Source of the DNA: G963668345 sp965226215
GTDB taxonomy: Bacteria > Acidobacteriota > Terriglobia > Bryobacterales > UBA6623
DNA length: 64,000 bases
NCBI GenBank assembly: GCA_965226215.1
Contig: CBDDCH010000002.1
Location: forward strand, 2,480,001 to 2,544,000
Direction: 5' to 3'
This document shows positions 45,239 through 53,149 of the stretch, one piece after another. A program made the position numbers and the translations under genes. Under the pieces are notes generated by a model. The model saw only the letters and a list, made by a program, of their open reading frames with translations, was not told the DNA's origin and ran no database searches. The first letter of the stretch is position 1. Every line of letters starts with the position of its first letter.

Positions 45239-46615
45239 CTATCCGCCCGCCGACTCCGGTTCCCCGGTGTTACCCCCGCCGGGCGGCAACGCTGCTGCCG
45301 CGCCGTCGCCCATCTCCAAGTTTTCGATCTTGTCGAAACGGCTCGTGATCTTGCCGGCTGAAGTGTGTACTTTATCGACGTCTTCGTGCGCGCGTCGAAT
45401 GTTCGTCGCCAGGCTGTCCATGCGCGTCTGGAAGCGCTTGAAATCCGCCCCTAGCTTGGCGAGGTGTTCTTGGATGATATTGACTTGCTCGCGTGTTGCT
45501 GCATCCTTGAGGACGGCCGCCGCCGTGGTGAGAACCGCCCAAAGAGTCGTCGGCGAAACGATCCAGACTCTTGCCCCGTGGGCCTTGTCGACGAGCTCGG
45601 GGTGGCCGGAGTGGATTTCGGCAAACACCGCCTCGGCGGGCACGAACATGAGAGCTGCGTCGGCGGTTTCGCCCGGGATGATGTACTTGGCCGCGATGTC
45701 GTCGATGTGGGCGGTGACATCTTTGGCAAATGTTTTTCTTGCGGCCTCACGCTCCGATTGCGGTAGGTCGGTGTTAGTCATTCGGCGGAAGTTTTCCAGC
45801 GGAAATTTGGAGTCAATCGGAACATGCCCGCTGGGCTCGGGGAGAAAGAGCATGCAGTCGACGATCTTGTCATTCGACAGCTTGTGCTGCATGCGGTAGC
45901 TCCGCTCGGGCAACACATTACGAATCAGCCCTTGCAGTTGAACCTCACCAAAGGTGCCCCGGGACGTGCGATCCGCCAAGATCTCCTGCAGGCTGACGAC
46001 GCTAGTCGAGAGTTCGGTGATATTCTTCTGTGCCTCGTCGATCAAGGCCAGCCTCTTTTGAACTTCGGCGAAGGTGGCCGCTGTCTTCTCGAAACCTTCG
46101 GAAAGGCGCCTGTCAACGACCCCTCCGATTTCGAGAAGCCGCTTGTCGGTCGATTCGGTCAACCCCTCCATGCGGCGGCCCAACTGGTCGGCATGGCGCG
46201 CGAGCGCGGTAGCGACTTGGTCTTGGACCCGGTCAGCGCTGCTTTGGAGAGTTCCTTGCAGGCTCCGATAGCTTTCGGTATGCTGCCGCTCGAGACCCTC
46301 CCTCAGCTCACCGAAGCGCTCGGAGAGGGCCTCTTGCAACTGGTGAGCCGCCTGCTGCTGGTCCTGGCGGGTATGGGAGAGCTGTTCACGCATATCTTGG
46401 TCCAAACGCCGCACGACTTCTTCGCTGTCGCGCGCTCGCCCACTCAGTTGCGCCGCCAAGGCGTCGCCGCGCTTGCCTTGCTCCTCGAGCCGGGTGTCCA
46501 GTCGGACGGAAGATCTCTCCATGTCCCGCTGACGCGTCAGTAAGTAGAAGACAAGCGCACTTACAACAAGCAGGGGGATCAGCGCGATGGCAATGATCGT
46601 CAGCTCGGTCATCAT
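45239..46615 (-). CDS. rmuC: RmuC-family DNA recombination protein
   Basis: About 458 aa. N-terminal TM segment (IIAIALIPLLVVSALVFYL), long coiled coil (about 30-200), then the RmuC domain with GTFGEVQLQGLIRNVLPE, CMLFLPEPSGHVPIDSKFPL, FVPAEAVFAEI and IVSPTTLWAVL. RmuC is thought to limit rearrangements at inverted repeats and is predicted to be nuclease-like. The Pro/Gly-rich tail is variable. The start at MMTELT is chosen because the TM begins there. Its presence in an IS-rich, inverted-repeat-rich window is worth noting. Confidence 0.88.
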   Translation of the reverse strand: MMTELTIIAIALIPLLVVSALVFYLLTRQRDMERSSVRLDTRLEEQGKRGDALAAQLSGRARDSEEVVRRLDQDMREQLSHTRQDQQQAAHQLQEALSERFGELREGLERQHTESYRSLQGTLQSSADRVQDQVATALARHADQLGRRMEGLTESTDKRLLEIGGVVDRRLSEGFEKTAATFAEVQKRLALIDEAQKNITELSTSVVSLQEILADRTSRGTFGEVQLQGLIRNVLPERSYRMQHKLSNDKIVDCMLFLPEPSGHVPIDSKFPLENFRRMTNTDLPQSEREAARKTFAKDVTAHIDDIAAKYIIPGETADAALMFVPAEAVFAEIHSGHPELVDKAHGARVWIVSPTTLWAVLTTAAAVLKDAATREQVNIIQEHLAKLGADFKRFQTRMDSLATNIRRAHEDVDKVHTSAGKITSRFDKIENLEMGDGAAAALPPGGGNTGEPESAGG

Positions 46616-46792
46616 GGTACCGCGGAAAAATCGGGTACAGCCAGCCAATTCGCTTCAGGTTAAGTGCTTTGTTTCCAGGGCCATAACGGGAGTGAATTCG
46701 TGGCAGTCCCCGATTTTTCTCTCCCGCACGACTTTCGCCACGGGCTGTTAGGACTGCGAGAAGAGCGGACGACTCTCGCCCTCCGCCGGGCT

Positions 46793-49700
46793 TCAATCCT
46801 CGAACAGAGTGGGACTCGGTTCCAACCGCGCGAGCAAAAATTCCCGACGACGAAGTAACTCGGAGAACGCCTCGACTTCGACCGGAGGACTGATGACGTG
46901 ACCTTGTACTTCATCGCACTTCCGGCTTTGTAGAAACTTCATCTGTTCCGGCGTCTCGACTCCCTCGCCGATCACCTTCAGTTCCAGGCTATGGGCCAGC
47001 AAGATCAGTCCCGTGGCGATCGCCGCGTCAGCCGCATCGGTAGTGATTTCGCGTACGAAGCATTCGTCGATTTTCAAGGCGCTTATAGGGAAGCGACGAA
47101 GGTGCATCATCGAGGAGTAGCCTGTTCCGAAATCATCAAGCGAAATCTTGACGCCTTTGGTGTAAAGCTTGACGAGCGGCTTAATCGTCGCGTCAGCGTT
47201 GTCGAGAAGCGAGTTTTCGGTCAGCTCCAACTGAAGCAGCCAGGGGTCGAGCCCGGTGTCGACCAGCACTTCCGAGACGACGTCGAAAAAGTTGGGTTCC
47301 CGGAGTTGGCGGGGCGAGACGTTCACACACGCGCGAATGGGAGGAAAGCCCTGGTTCTGCCAGTCCTTGGCCTGTTGGCAAACCGCCCTCAGTATCCACT
47401 CACTGATCGGAATGATCACGCCCGTCTCTTCCGCCACGGGAATGAATTCGCTGGGACGCAGCAGTCCTCTCTCGGGGTGCTGCCAGCGCAGCAGCGCCTC
47501 GCAGCCGGTAATCAAGCCCGAGGCCAGAGACACAATCGGCTGATAGTGAATGCGAAACTCTTTGCGCTCAAGCCCGCGCCGAAGAGACGTTTCCAGATGG
47601 AGCAGCTCACCGTCGCCGTTCGGCATGCCGCGATCGAAGATCTCATAACGGTCTTTGCCGAGAGCTTTCGCGCGATACATGGCCGAGTCAGCGCCACGCA
47701 AGAGGTCTTCCGCCTTTTGATGCCCGTCAGAGCTAAGTGCAATACCAATACTGGCGGCGGTGAAGACTTCCTGATCGCCAATCGTAAAGGGCTGCGATAA
47801 CCCCAACTGGATCCGGTCGGCGATGCGGGTCGCTTCCTTCTCGTCTCGGAGACTCTCGAGCAAAATGGCAAACTCATCGCCGCCGAGCCGCGCGATTGTA
47901 TCGCTAGGGCGCACACAGGTTTTGAGCCTCCGCGCCACCGATATCAGCAGTTGATCGCCCCCGGGATGACCCAGGCTGTCATTGACGACCTTGAAGCGGT
48001 CCAAATCAAGAAACAGCAGAGCGAACAGCTCTCCGTCGTTTTGGCGGGCCTTGCGGGTAGCGTTCTCGAGCCGGTCCATAAAGTACGTCCTATTAGCGAG
48101 GCCGGTCAGAGGATCATTAAAAGCCGCTTGCAGAAGCCTCCTTTCGGCCTGTTTGCGGGCAGTGATGTCTGTCTGGGCGCCGACCATGCGCACGGCCCGC
48201 CCGTCCTCGTCTCGAACCGCAAGACCTCGGTTCAGGACCCAGCGATAACTACCATCGGAGTGTAGGATCCGAAACTCAGCTTCGAAATGGGGAGACTGCC
48301 CTTCAAGATATTTGGCCACTCGGGCTTGGAGCGCACTGCGATCGTCCAGGTGCACACGATCGAACCAGTTCTCGGGACGATTTCCGATCTCGTCATCCGC
48401 GAATCCGAGAATGGCTTTCCAGCGGGGAGAAAATTGGATCTCGTTCTTCCGCAGATCCCAGTCCCACAGTCCGTCGTTGGCGGCCCGGGCGGTCAGATCG
48501 TATCGCTCCTGGCTCTGCTTCAGGGCAGCTTCGGTGCGGCAGCTCTCTGAGATATCGTTGACAATCGCGGTAGCCATCCAGCGATCGTCGGTGCCGGTCG
48601 CGGCACAGATGAGGTCAATGGGAAACTGCGTCCCATCTTTGCGTCGGCCGGCCTGGCGTGAGCGAAAGGATCGCGGGGATCCACCAGCGTCCCCATTTAG
48701 TTCAAGGATCGAGTCTCCCGACGAATTCTCGAAACACGAAGGCAAGAACGTTGCGATGGGGTAGTCAACAGCTTCCTCCGCCCGGTAGCCAAAGATCCTT
48801 TCTGCTCCCGGACTGAAGCGGCCGACAATCCCCCGGCGGTCGAAAGTGATGATGCCCCCAGGGGAATGATCGGTGAGCACCTTGTTCAGCCCTTCACTCT
48901 CCCGCAACCGGCGGCCACTGACCAGGGCCCGCAGGCGCGACCTCGACCGACCCGTCTCGAGATTCCATACCACTCCGAATAACAGCACGCTGGCGGCCAT
49001 CCCACCCAGCAAGATCTGAAGCGATCGGGTCGAATATCCAGCGAGGCCCAAGGCAGGACGTGAGCCGAATACCAGGGTCCAGGTCCGCCCCCCGACCTCG
49101 ACTGGGATCATCTGCCGGAACCGGGTGCGCATTTCGGAGCCGCTCAAAGCCTGCGACCCGCGATGATCGTAAAGTAGCGCCGCCGGTTTGAGGTCCCGGC
49201 CATCAAATACCTGAAAGTCGAGCTGGGCCACGTGCGCCGCCACCTCCTTCATTAGCACCTTACTTCGAACAAAAGCGCCCAGCCAGCCTCGAACCGAAGA
49301 CCGGCGCTGCTCGACCGTCCGCGGGGCCTCGTCTCCACGGGAAATGGGGGAAAAGGCCAGCAATCCTTGTTCCGAAGATTCCTCCTCCGCCTGCCGCCAG
49401 AGTACCGGCACGATCGTCATCGCGGCGGAATCGCGTGCTTGCTCAGCCGCCCTGCGTACGTCTTCCCAGGACGTTACCGACGACGTCAGAGGTCGCCAAC
49501 CGGCCCGGCGCAACGAAGTAAGTCGAACCGGAAAGCCCGCGCTTTGCGCCTCGCTCGGCGATCTGGAATCGGACCCCAAGCCGCTGGGGGCAAACCGCGG
49601 CTTGCCGCTTCCCCCTTTGCTGCCCGGTAGGTACTCCAAGAACGCGATGTCACCGAGTGCGGGAGACAGCTTGCCAAAATTAAATTGCCCTATGAAATCT

Positions 49701-50083
49701 ACCCACCTGTCAGGCTGTGTCTCACCAAAGGTGCGGAAAGTGATTCCCAAGGCCCGCAGGGTGTCACTGTAGCGATCGACCCGGTCCAGTAAAGCGGCCT
49801 GCGTCCGCGCAACTTCCAGTTCGAAGCGTGCGCGGTCATGGGCGACCGTCTGCTCTTTCGCGGTGTACCAAGTCAGCCCCGTGGCTAGCAGTGCCGCCGC
49901 TAGCACCAACCAAGCAATGACAGGATCACCCGCATGAGGCTCGCCACCCGCGGGTTCTCTGCCCCGACTCTCAGCTACAGCACGCCGAGCGATACGGACC
50001 GGTTCGCCCAGCAGCCGGAGATACTTCCTCCCGAGGCTGCGCAACGAGCCGGACTCTCCTCTTTGCGTCTTTTGCAAACCCAC
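46793..50083 (-). CDS. CHASE-PAS-PAS-GGDEF-EAL c-di-GMP enzyme
   Basis: 1,096 aa, inner membrane. TM1 about 53-73, periplasmic CHASE-type sensor (about 90-340), TM2 about 355-375, two PAS/PAC domains (about 395-510 and 515-645), GGDEF (about 650-810) with RLGGDEFAI near 733, EAL (about 825-1070) with CEALLRWQHPERG near 860, ELTENSLL, DDFGTGYSS and GEGVETPEQ. Both the cyclase and the phosphodiesterase signatures are intact, so it may make or break c-di-GMP in response to an external ligand and a PAS cofactor. It is monocistronic, with IS1595 copy 4 about 100 bp upstream. Confidence 0.92.
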   Translation of the reverse strand: MGLQKTQRGESGSLRSLGRKYLRLLGEPVRIARRAVAESRGREPAGGEPHAGDPVIAWLVLAAALLATGLTWYTAKEQTVAHDRARFELEVARTQAALLDRVDRYSDTLRALGITFRTFGETQPDRWVDFIGQFNFGKLSPALGDIAFLEYLPGSKGGSGKPRFAPSGLGSDSRSPSEAQSAGFPVRLTSLRRAGWRPLTSSVTSWEDVRRAAEQARDSAAMTIVPVLWRQAEEESSEQGLLAFSPISRGDEAPRTVEQRRSSVRGWLGAFVRSKVLMKEVAAHVAQLDFQVFDGRDLKPAALLYDHRGSQALSGSEMRTRFRQMIPVEVGGRTWTLVFGSRPALGLAGYSTRSLQILLGGMAASVLLFGVVWNLETGRSRSRLRALVSGRRLRESEGLNKVLTDHSPGGIITFDRRGIVGRFSPGAERIFGYRAEEAVDYPIATFLPSCFENSSGDSILELNGDAGGSPRSFRSRQAGRRKDGTQFPIDLICAATGTDDRWMATAIVNDISESCRTEAALKQSQERYDLTARAANDGLWDWDLRKNEIQFSPRWKAILGFADDEIGNRPENWFDRVHLDDRSALQARVAKYLEGQSPHFEAEFRILHSDGSYRWVLNRGLAVRDEDGRAVRMVGAQTDITARKQAERRLLQAAFNDPLTGLANRTYFMDRLENATRKARQNDGELFALLFLDLDRFKVVNDSLGHPGGDQLLISVARRLKTCVRPSDTIARLGGDEFAILLESLRDEKEATRIADRIQLGLSQPFTIGDQEVFTAASIGIALSSDGHQKAEDLLRGADSAMYRAKALGKDRYEIFDRGMPNGDGELLHLETSLRRGLERKEFRIHYQPIVSLASGLITGCEALLRWQHPERGLLRPSEFIPVAEETGVIIPISEWILRAVCQQAKDWQNQGFPPIRACVNVSPRQLREPNFFDVVSEVLVDTGLDPWLLQLELTENSLLDNADATIKPLVKLYTKGVKISLDDFGTGYSSMMHLRRFPISALKIDECFVREITTDAADAAIATGLILLAHSLELKVIGEGVETPEQMKFLQSRKCDEVQGHVISPPVEVEAFSELLRRREFLLARLEPSPTLFED

Positions 50084-50187
50084 GACCCATGCCTTCTTGC
50101 GAAGGCCAATATGCGCTGTTTAGCGCCTACCTTACCAGCTTGCTCCAAATTGGTTAGGTACCCTTACATAGTACTAAAATACTATGA

Positions 50188-51220
50188 AATGGGGTATCCA
50201 CTTGACTCAGGTAACCCCAACATCTTGTGGTTGGGCTCACGGGGCCTCAGCGTCCCAGTCGGCGACGATCGATCGATACGGCGTTGGGTTCACGGCGACT
50301 GCCTGCTGCACAAGGCGGTAGAAGAGTTTTCCCCGGCTGCGTGAGTTGCGCCGGTTGAAGCGGAACACAAACTCGTCGAGGTAGTAGTCCAGATGCTCGT
50401 GGCTAACCGCGCCTTGGTGCGTGCCCAGCAGCCAGCGCTTGAGCAACGAGATCGCTTGGTGCACCCTCGGCAATAATTCCGAGGCCTGCTTGCGGCGGCC
50501 CGACAGAAAGACGATGCGATGCTGGTAGCCCTTCTTCTCCAGCGGCTCGTAGCCCAGCCAGCCGTCGGTGTGCACCACGCTTCCCGGCTCGACCGACTCC
50601 TCCACGAAGGGCATCAAACTGGCCGCCGATGCGTTCCGCACGCGCTGCATGCGGATCCGTCCTAGCCCGCGGCCTCTCTCTTCCGCGGCTACTGCAATCA
50701 AGGCTTTACGCTCGGTCTGCCGGCCGCTCACACCCTCTTCCTCAGCGCCCCAATAGGTCTCATCGACCTCGACTACGCCCGCCAATCGCTCCCGCCCCGG
50801 ACGCACCATCGCTCGCCGCAGCTTGTGCATCCAGGTCCACGCGGTTTGATAGCTGCCCAACCCGAGAACGCGCTGCAGACCCAGCGCGCTGACCCCGTTC
50901 TTTTGCGAAGTGACGTGCCAGATCGCCCGGAACCACAGCCGCAGCGGCTTACGTGTGTCTTGGAAGATCGTGCCCGAGGTCACCGACGTCTGCCGCCCGC
51001 AGCGAGCGCATTCGAACCACACTTTGCGCACCGGCCAAGCCCGCTCATGCCCGCATCCCGGACAGCGGAAACCCTCCGGCCAGCGCAACGCGGACAGATA
51101 GTCGCGACAGGCCTCTTCGCTGGCGAAGCGTACCTCGAACTCGAGCAGGTCGCGTGGATAATCCTCCACGAAGGCGCATACTACATCTTGGGGTCACCTG
51201 AGTCAAGTGGATACCCCATT
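50188..51220 (-). mobile_element. IS1595-family insertion sequence, copy 4
   Basis: 1,033 bp, symmetric ends AATGGGGTATCC...GGATACCCCATT, flanked by the perfect 8-bp duplication TACTATGA at 50180-50187 and 51221-51228. It sits in a locally AT-rich patch unlike the surrounding DNA. Confidence 0.95.
50237..51169 (-). CDS. IS1595-family transposase (copy 4)
   Basis: 310 aa, intact; same zinc ribbon (C36/C39/C54/C57) and catalytic D136, D202, E266/N272. One private change, N for D near residue 293 (VAVNPTPY). Confidence 0.93.
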   Translation of the reverse strand: MEDYPRDLLEFEVRFASEEACRDYLSALRWPEGFRCPGCGHERAWPVRKVWFECARCGRQTSVTSGTIFQDTRKPLRLWFRAIWHVTSQKNGVSALGLQRVLGLGSYQTAWTWMHKLRRAMVRPGRERLAGVVEVDETYWGAEEEGVSGRQTERKALIAVAAEERGRGLGRIRMQRVRNASAASLMPFVEESVEPGSVVHTDGWLGYEPLEKKGYQHRIVFLSGRRKQASELLPRVHQAISLLKRWLLGTHQGAVSHEHLDYYLDEFVFRFNRRNSRSRGKLFYRLVQQAVAVNPTPYRSIVADWDAEAP

Positions 51221-51267
51221 TACTATGAAAGTTACCCAGTGGTACAAAAAAGTACTAGGCAAAATTA

Positions 51268-51330
51268 GGGGATTGTATACGAAAGTGGCGAAGATGTCAA
51301 GCGTTTTCGCCACTTTCGTATATAATCCCC
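51268..51330. repeat. Long hairpin, 25-bp arms
   Basis: GGGGATTGTATACGAAAGTG plus GCGAA (51268-51292) pairs with 51306-51330, with a single G-T type mismatch and a 13-nt loop. The arm sequence recurs partly at 51358-51376. This could be the remnant of a palindromic repeat or a strong bidirectional terminator. Confidence 0.75.
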
Positions 51331-51372
51331 CAAAATTAGAGCTTCGCTCGATGTAATTTCGCCACTTGTGAT

Positions 51373-51395
51373 CCCCCCCCCCCCCCCCCCCCCCC
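51373..51395. repeat. Homopolymer of 23 C followed by 7 A
   Basis: 23 consecutive C at 51373-51395 and A at 51396-51402. No other homopolymer of comparable length is apparent in the window. Such tracts are prone to slippage in cells and to length errors or false joins in assemblies. Confidence 0.85.
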
Positions 51396-51612
51396 AAAAA
51401 AATTGCTGGGGTGTCAGTTAAGTCCTTTTGTTTCTACTTATTGCCGGCCAGCCGAGTTCCTCGGGGGTGAAGCTCGCCACTACTTCGGCTCTCGGAATCG
51501 TTCCAGCTTTGAATATTCCGTCCGGCGGGAGGCAGAACAGCTTGTGGGAGGGTGGAACTGGCCTCCCCAAAGACGGGTTTCCGGGCGGGACTCTGCCGCT
51601 GCAAGCGCGGCG

Positions 51613-52374
51613 CTACTGGGCCATCCAGCCGCCGTCGATGACAATGTCCGTCCCCGTGATGAAAGCCGCCTCGTCGGAGCAAAGAAACGCGGCCAGGGAA
51701 CCGACCTCTTCCACTCGCCCCCAGCGACCGAGGGGAACACGCGCGAGGAAGCGAGCGTTTTTTTCGGGATCTTCGATCAAGGGCTTGAGCATCTCCGTCG
51801 CGATGGGACCAGGGCTGATCCCGTTGGCGGTGATATTGTAAGGCGCCAGTTCGAGCGCCAGGCACTTGGTCAGGCCAAGCAGCCCCGCCTTGGTGGCGCT
51901 ATAGGCGGTTCGATTCGGTAAAGAGATGTGCGCCATGATGGACGTGATGTTGATGATTCGTCCGAACTTTTTCTTCCGCATACCGGGAACAAAAGTCTGG
52001 CACATCACGAACGGCGCGGTGAGGTTCGTATCAACGACCCGGTCCCAATCCTGTCGGGTGAATTCTTCAAGCGGTCTTCGGATATTGATTCCCGCGTTGT
52101 TGACCAAGATGTCACACGTGCCGAGCTTCCCACTCACCTGGCCGGCCACGCGCTCGATGGCGTTTTCGTCAGTGACATCGGCCGGGCATACCTCGACGCT
52201 GCCACCCTGTTCGCGAATCGCTGCCGCGACCTCTTGCAGCCGTCTCTGATTTCTTGCCAACAGCGCAACGGCCGCACCCGCCGCGGCAAGAGACTCCGCG
52301 ATTTGCCGACCGATTCCGCTACTGGCGCCCGTGATGACAGCTACCCGACCTTCGAGAAGGGATGGACTCAACAC
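51613..52374 (-). CDS. Short-chain dehydrogenase/reductase (FabG/KduD-like)
   Basis: 253-aa cytosolic NAD(P)-dependent oxidoreductase. Nucleotide-binding TGASSGIG (15-22), NNAG (92-95), catalytic S145, Y158, K162 (SIMAHIS...YSATK), and the C-terminal ITGTDIVIDGGW. AGGAGG precedes the start closely; TTG at 52371 is better spaced than GTG at 52374. The RPLEEFTRQDWDRVVDTNL region is typical of sugar-acid and 3-oxoacyl reductases. Substrate is undetermined. It is the last gene before the AT-rich patch. Confidence 0.87.
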   Translation of the reverse strand: MLSPSLLEGRVAVITGASSGIGRQIAESLAAAGAAVALLARNQRRLQEVAAAIREQGGSVEVCPADVTDENAIERVAGQVSGKLGTCDILVNNAGINIRRPLEEFTRQDWDRVVDTNLTAPFVMCQTFVPGMRKKKFGRIINITSIMAHISLPNRTAYSATKAGLLGLTKCLALELAPYNITANGISPGPIATEMLKPLIEDPEKNARFLARVPLGRWGRVEEVGSLAAFLCSDEAAFITGTDIVIDGGWMAQ

Positions 52375-52594
52375 AACCTCCTTGCCGGCGATGACCGAAT
52401 GTATACCACAAAGCCCGGAGGCGTGCTCCGCATTGTCAAGAAGGGGCCCTCAAAGAGCGGTCCGGATCTAAAGCTGCGCGGATCGACGAGCATTGCTCCG
52501 CGGCAGGCAGCAGCTTCTACTCAGAAGCGGGGCAATTGGCGAGTGGCACGGGCTGCGGCCCTTTGAAGGGATCTCCCTGGGCTGGTGTGCTTTC

Positions 52595-53146
52595 TCATGG
52601 GCCGCAGAGCACCTTGGCCGCCAGGATCGCGAACAGGAGGCCGAAGGCGATCAAAGTCCTCGGCTCACGGTTTCTCATGTAAAGGGAAAGGCGGAATCCG
52701 TCGGCGCCCCGGCGCTGGAACAGTTGCACAGGCAAAAACCTCGCCACCCGCTTCTCGTAGGCGGCGTATCCATCGAAGGTCTCGCACAGGTAGCGTTCCT
52801 CCTCCTCAATGACGGGCAAGTAGAAGAGAACAAAGAACACTGCCGCGACCAGGGCGATGCCAACATGGGAACCGGCCACGGCACACCCGGCGGCTGAGAT
52901 GAGTGTGCCCAGATAGAGCGGATTCCTGGTATAGGCGTAGGGACCCGAAGTCGTCAGTTCCTCATACTTGGTCAGGTGTCCGGCCGCCCAGGCTCTTAGG
53001 AGTAAACCGAGCAGCGCAATAAGACCACCGATACCCAGCGATTGCCAAGACGGGCGGGCTATGACCAGAAACGCAACAGCGAAGACAGCGCCGGCCGGCA
53101 CGCGGGTGCGAGCAGCGATTTCCGCGTACCGCTTGGGAAAAGCCAT
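52595..53146 (-). CDS. ICMT/PEMT-like membrane methyltransferase
   Basis: 183 aa with about four TM segments. The isoprenylcysteine carboxyl-methyltransferase signature is seen: GPYAYTRNPLYLGTL, then IEEEERYLCETFDGYAAYEK and VARFLP. Bacterial members methylate unknown small molecules or lipids with SAM. It lies 3 bp downstream of lptD and is probably co-transcribed with it, which could suggest a lipid or envelope substrate. Confidence 0.83.
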   Translation of the reverse strand: MAFPKRYAEIAARTRVPAGAVFAVAFLVIARPSWQSLGIGGLIALLGLLLRAWAAGHLTKYEELTTSGPYAYTRNPLYLGTLISAAGCAVAGSHVGIALVAAVFFVLFYLPVIEEEERYLCETFDGYAAYEKRVARFLPVQLFQRRGADGFRLSLYMRNREPRTLIAFGLLFAILAAKVLCGP

Positions 53147-53149
53147 TGC

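Larger units (their letters stand above)
51229..51612. other. AT-rich intergenic patch with hairpin and poly-C tract
   Basis: No supported gene. It contains a 25-bp hairpin (51268-51330), a third partial copy of the hairpin arm (TTCGCCACTTGTGATCCCC, 51358-51376) that leads into 23 consecutive C, then seven A. Confidence 0.55.

Noticed and set aside
51203..51397. Minus-strand 64-aa frame starting in the poly-C tract
   Set aside because: It begins with a run of Gly encoded by the homopolymer and reads through the hairpin and IS end; no protein-like feature.
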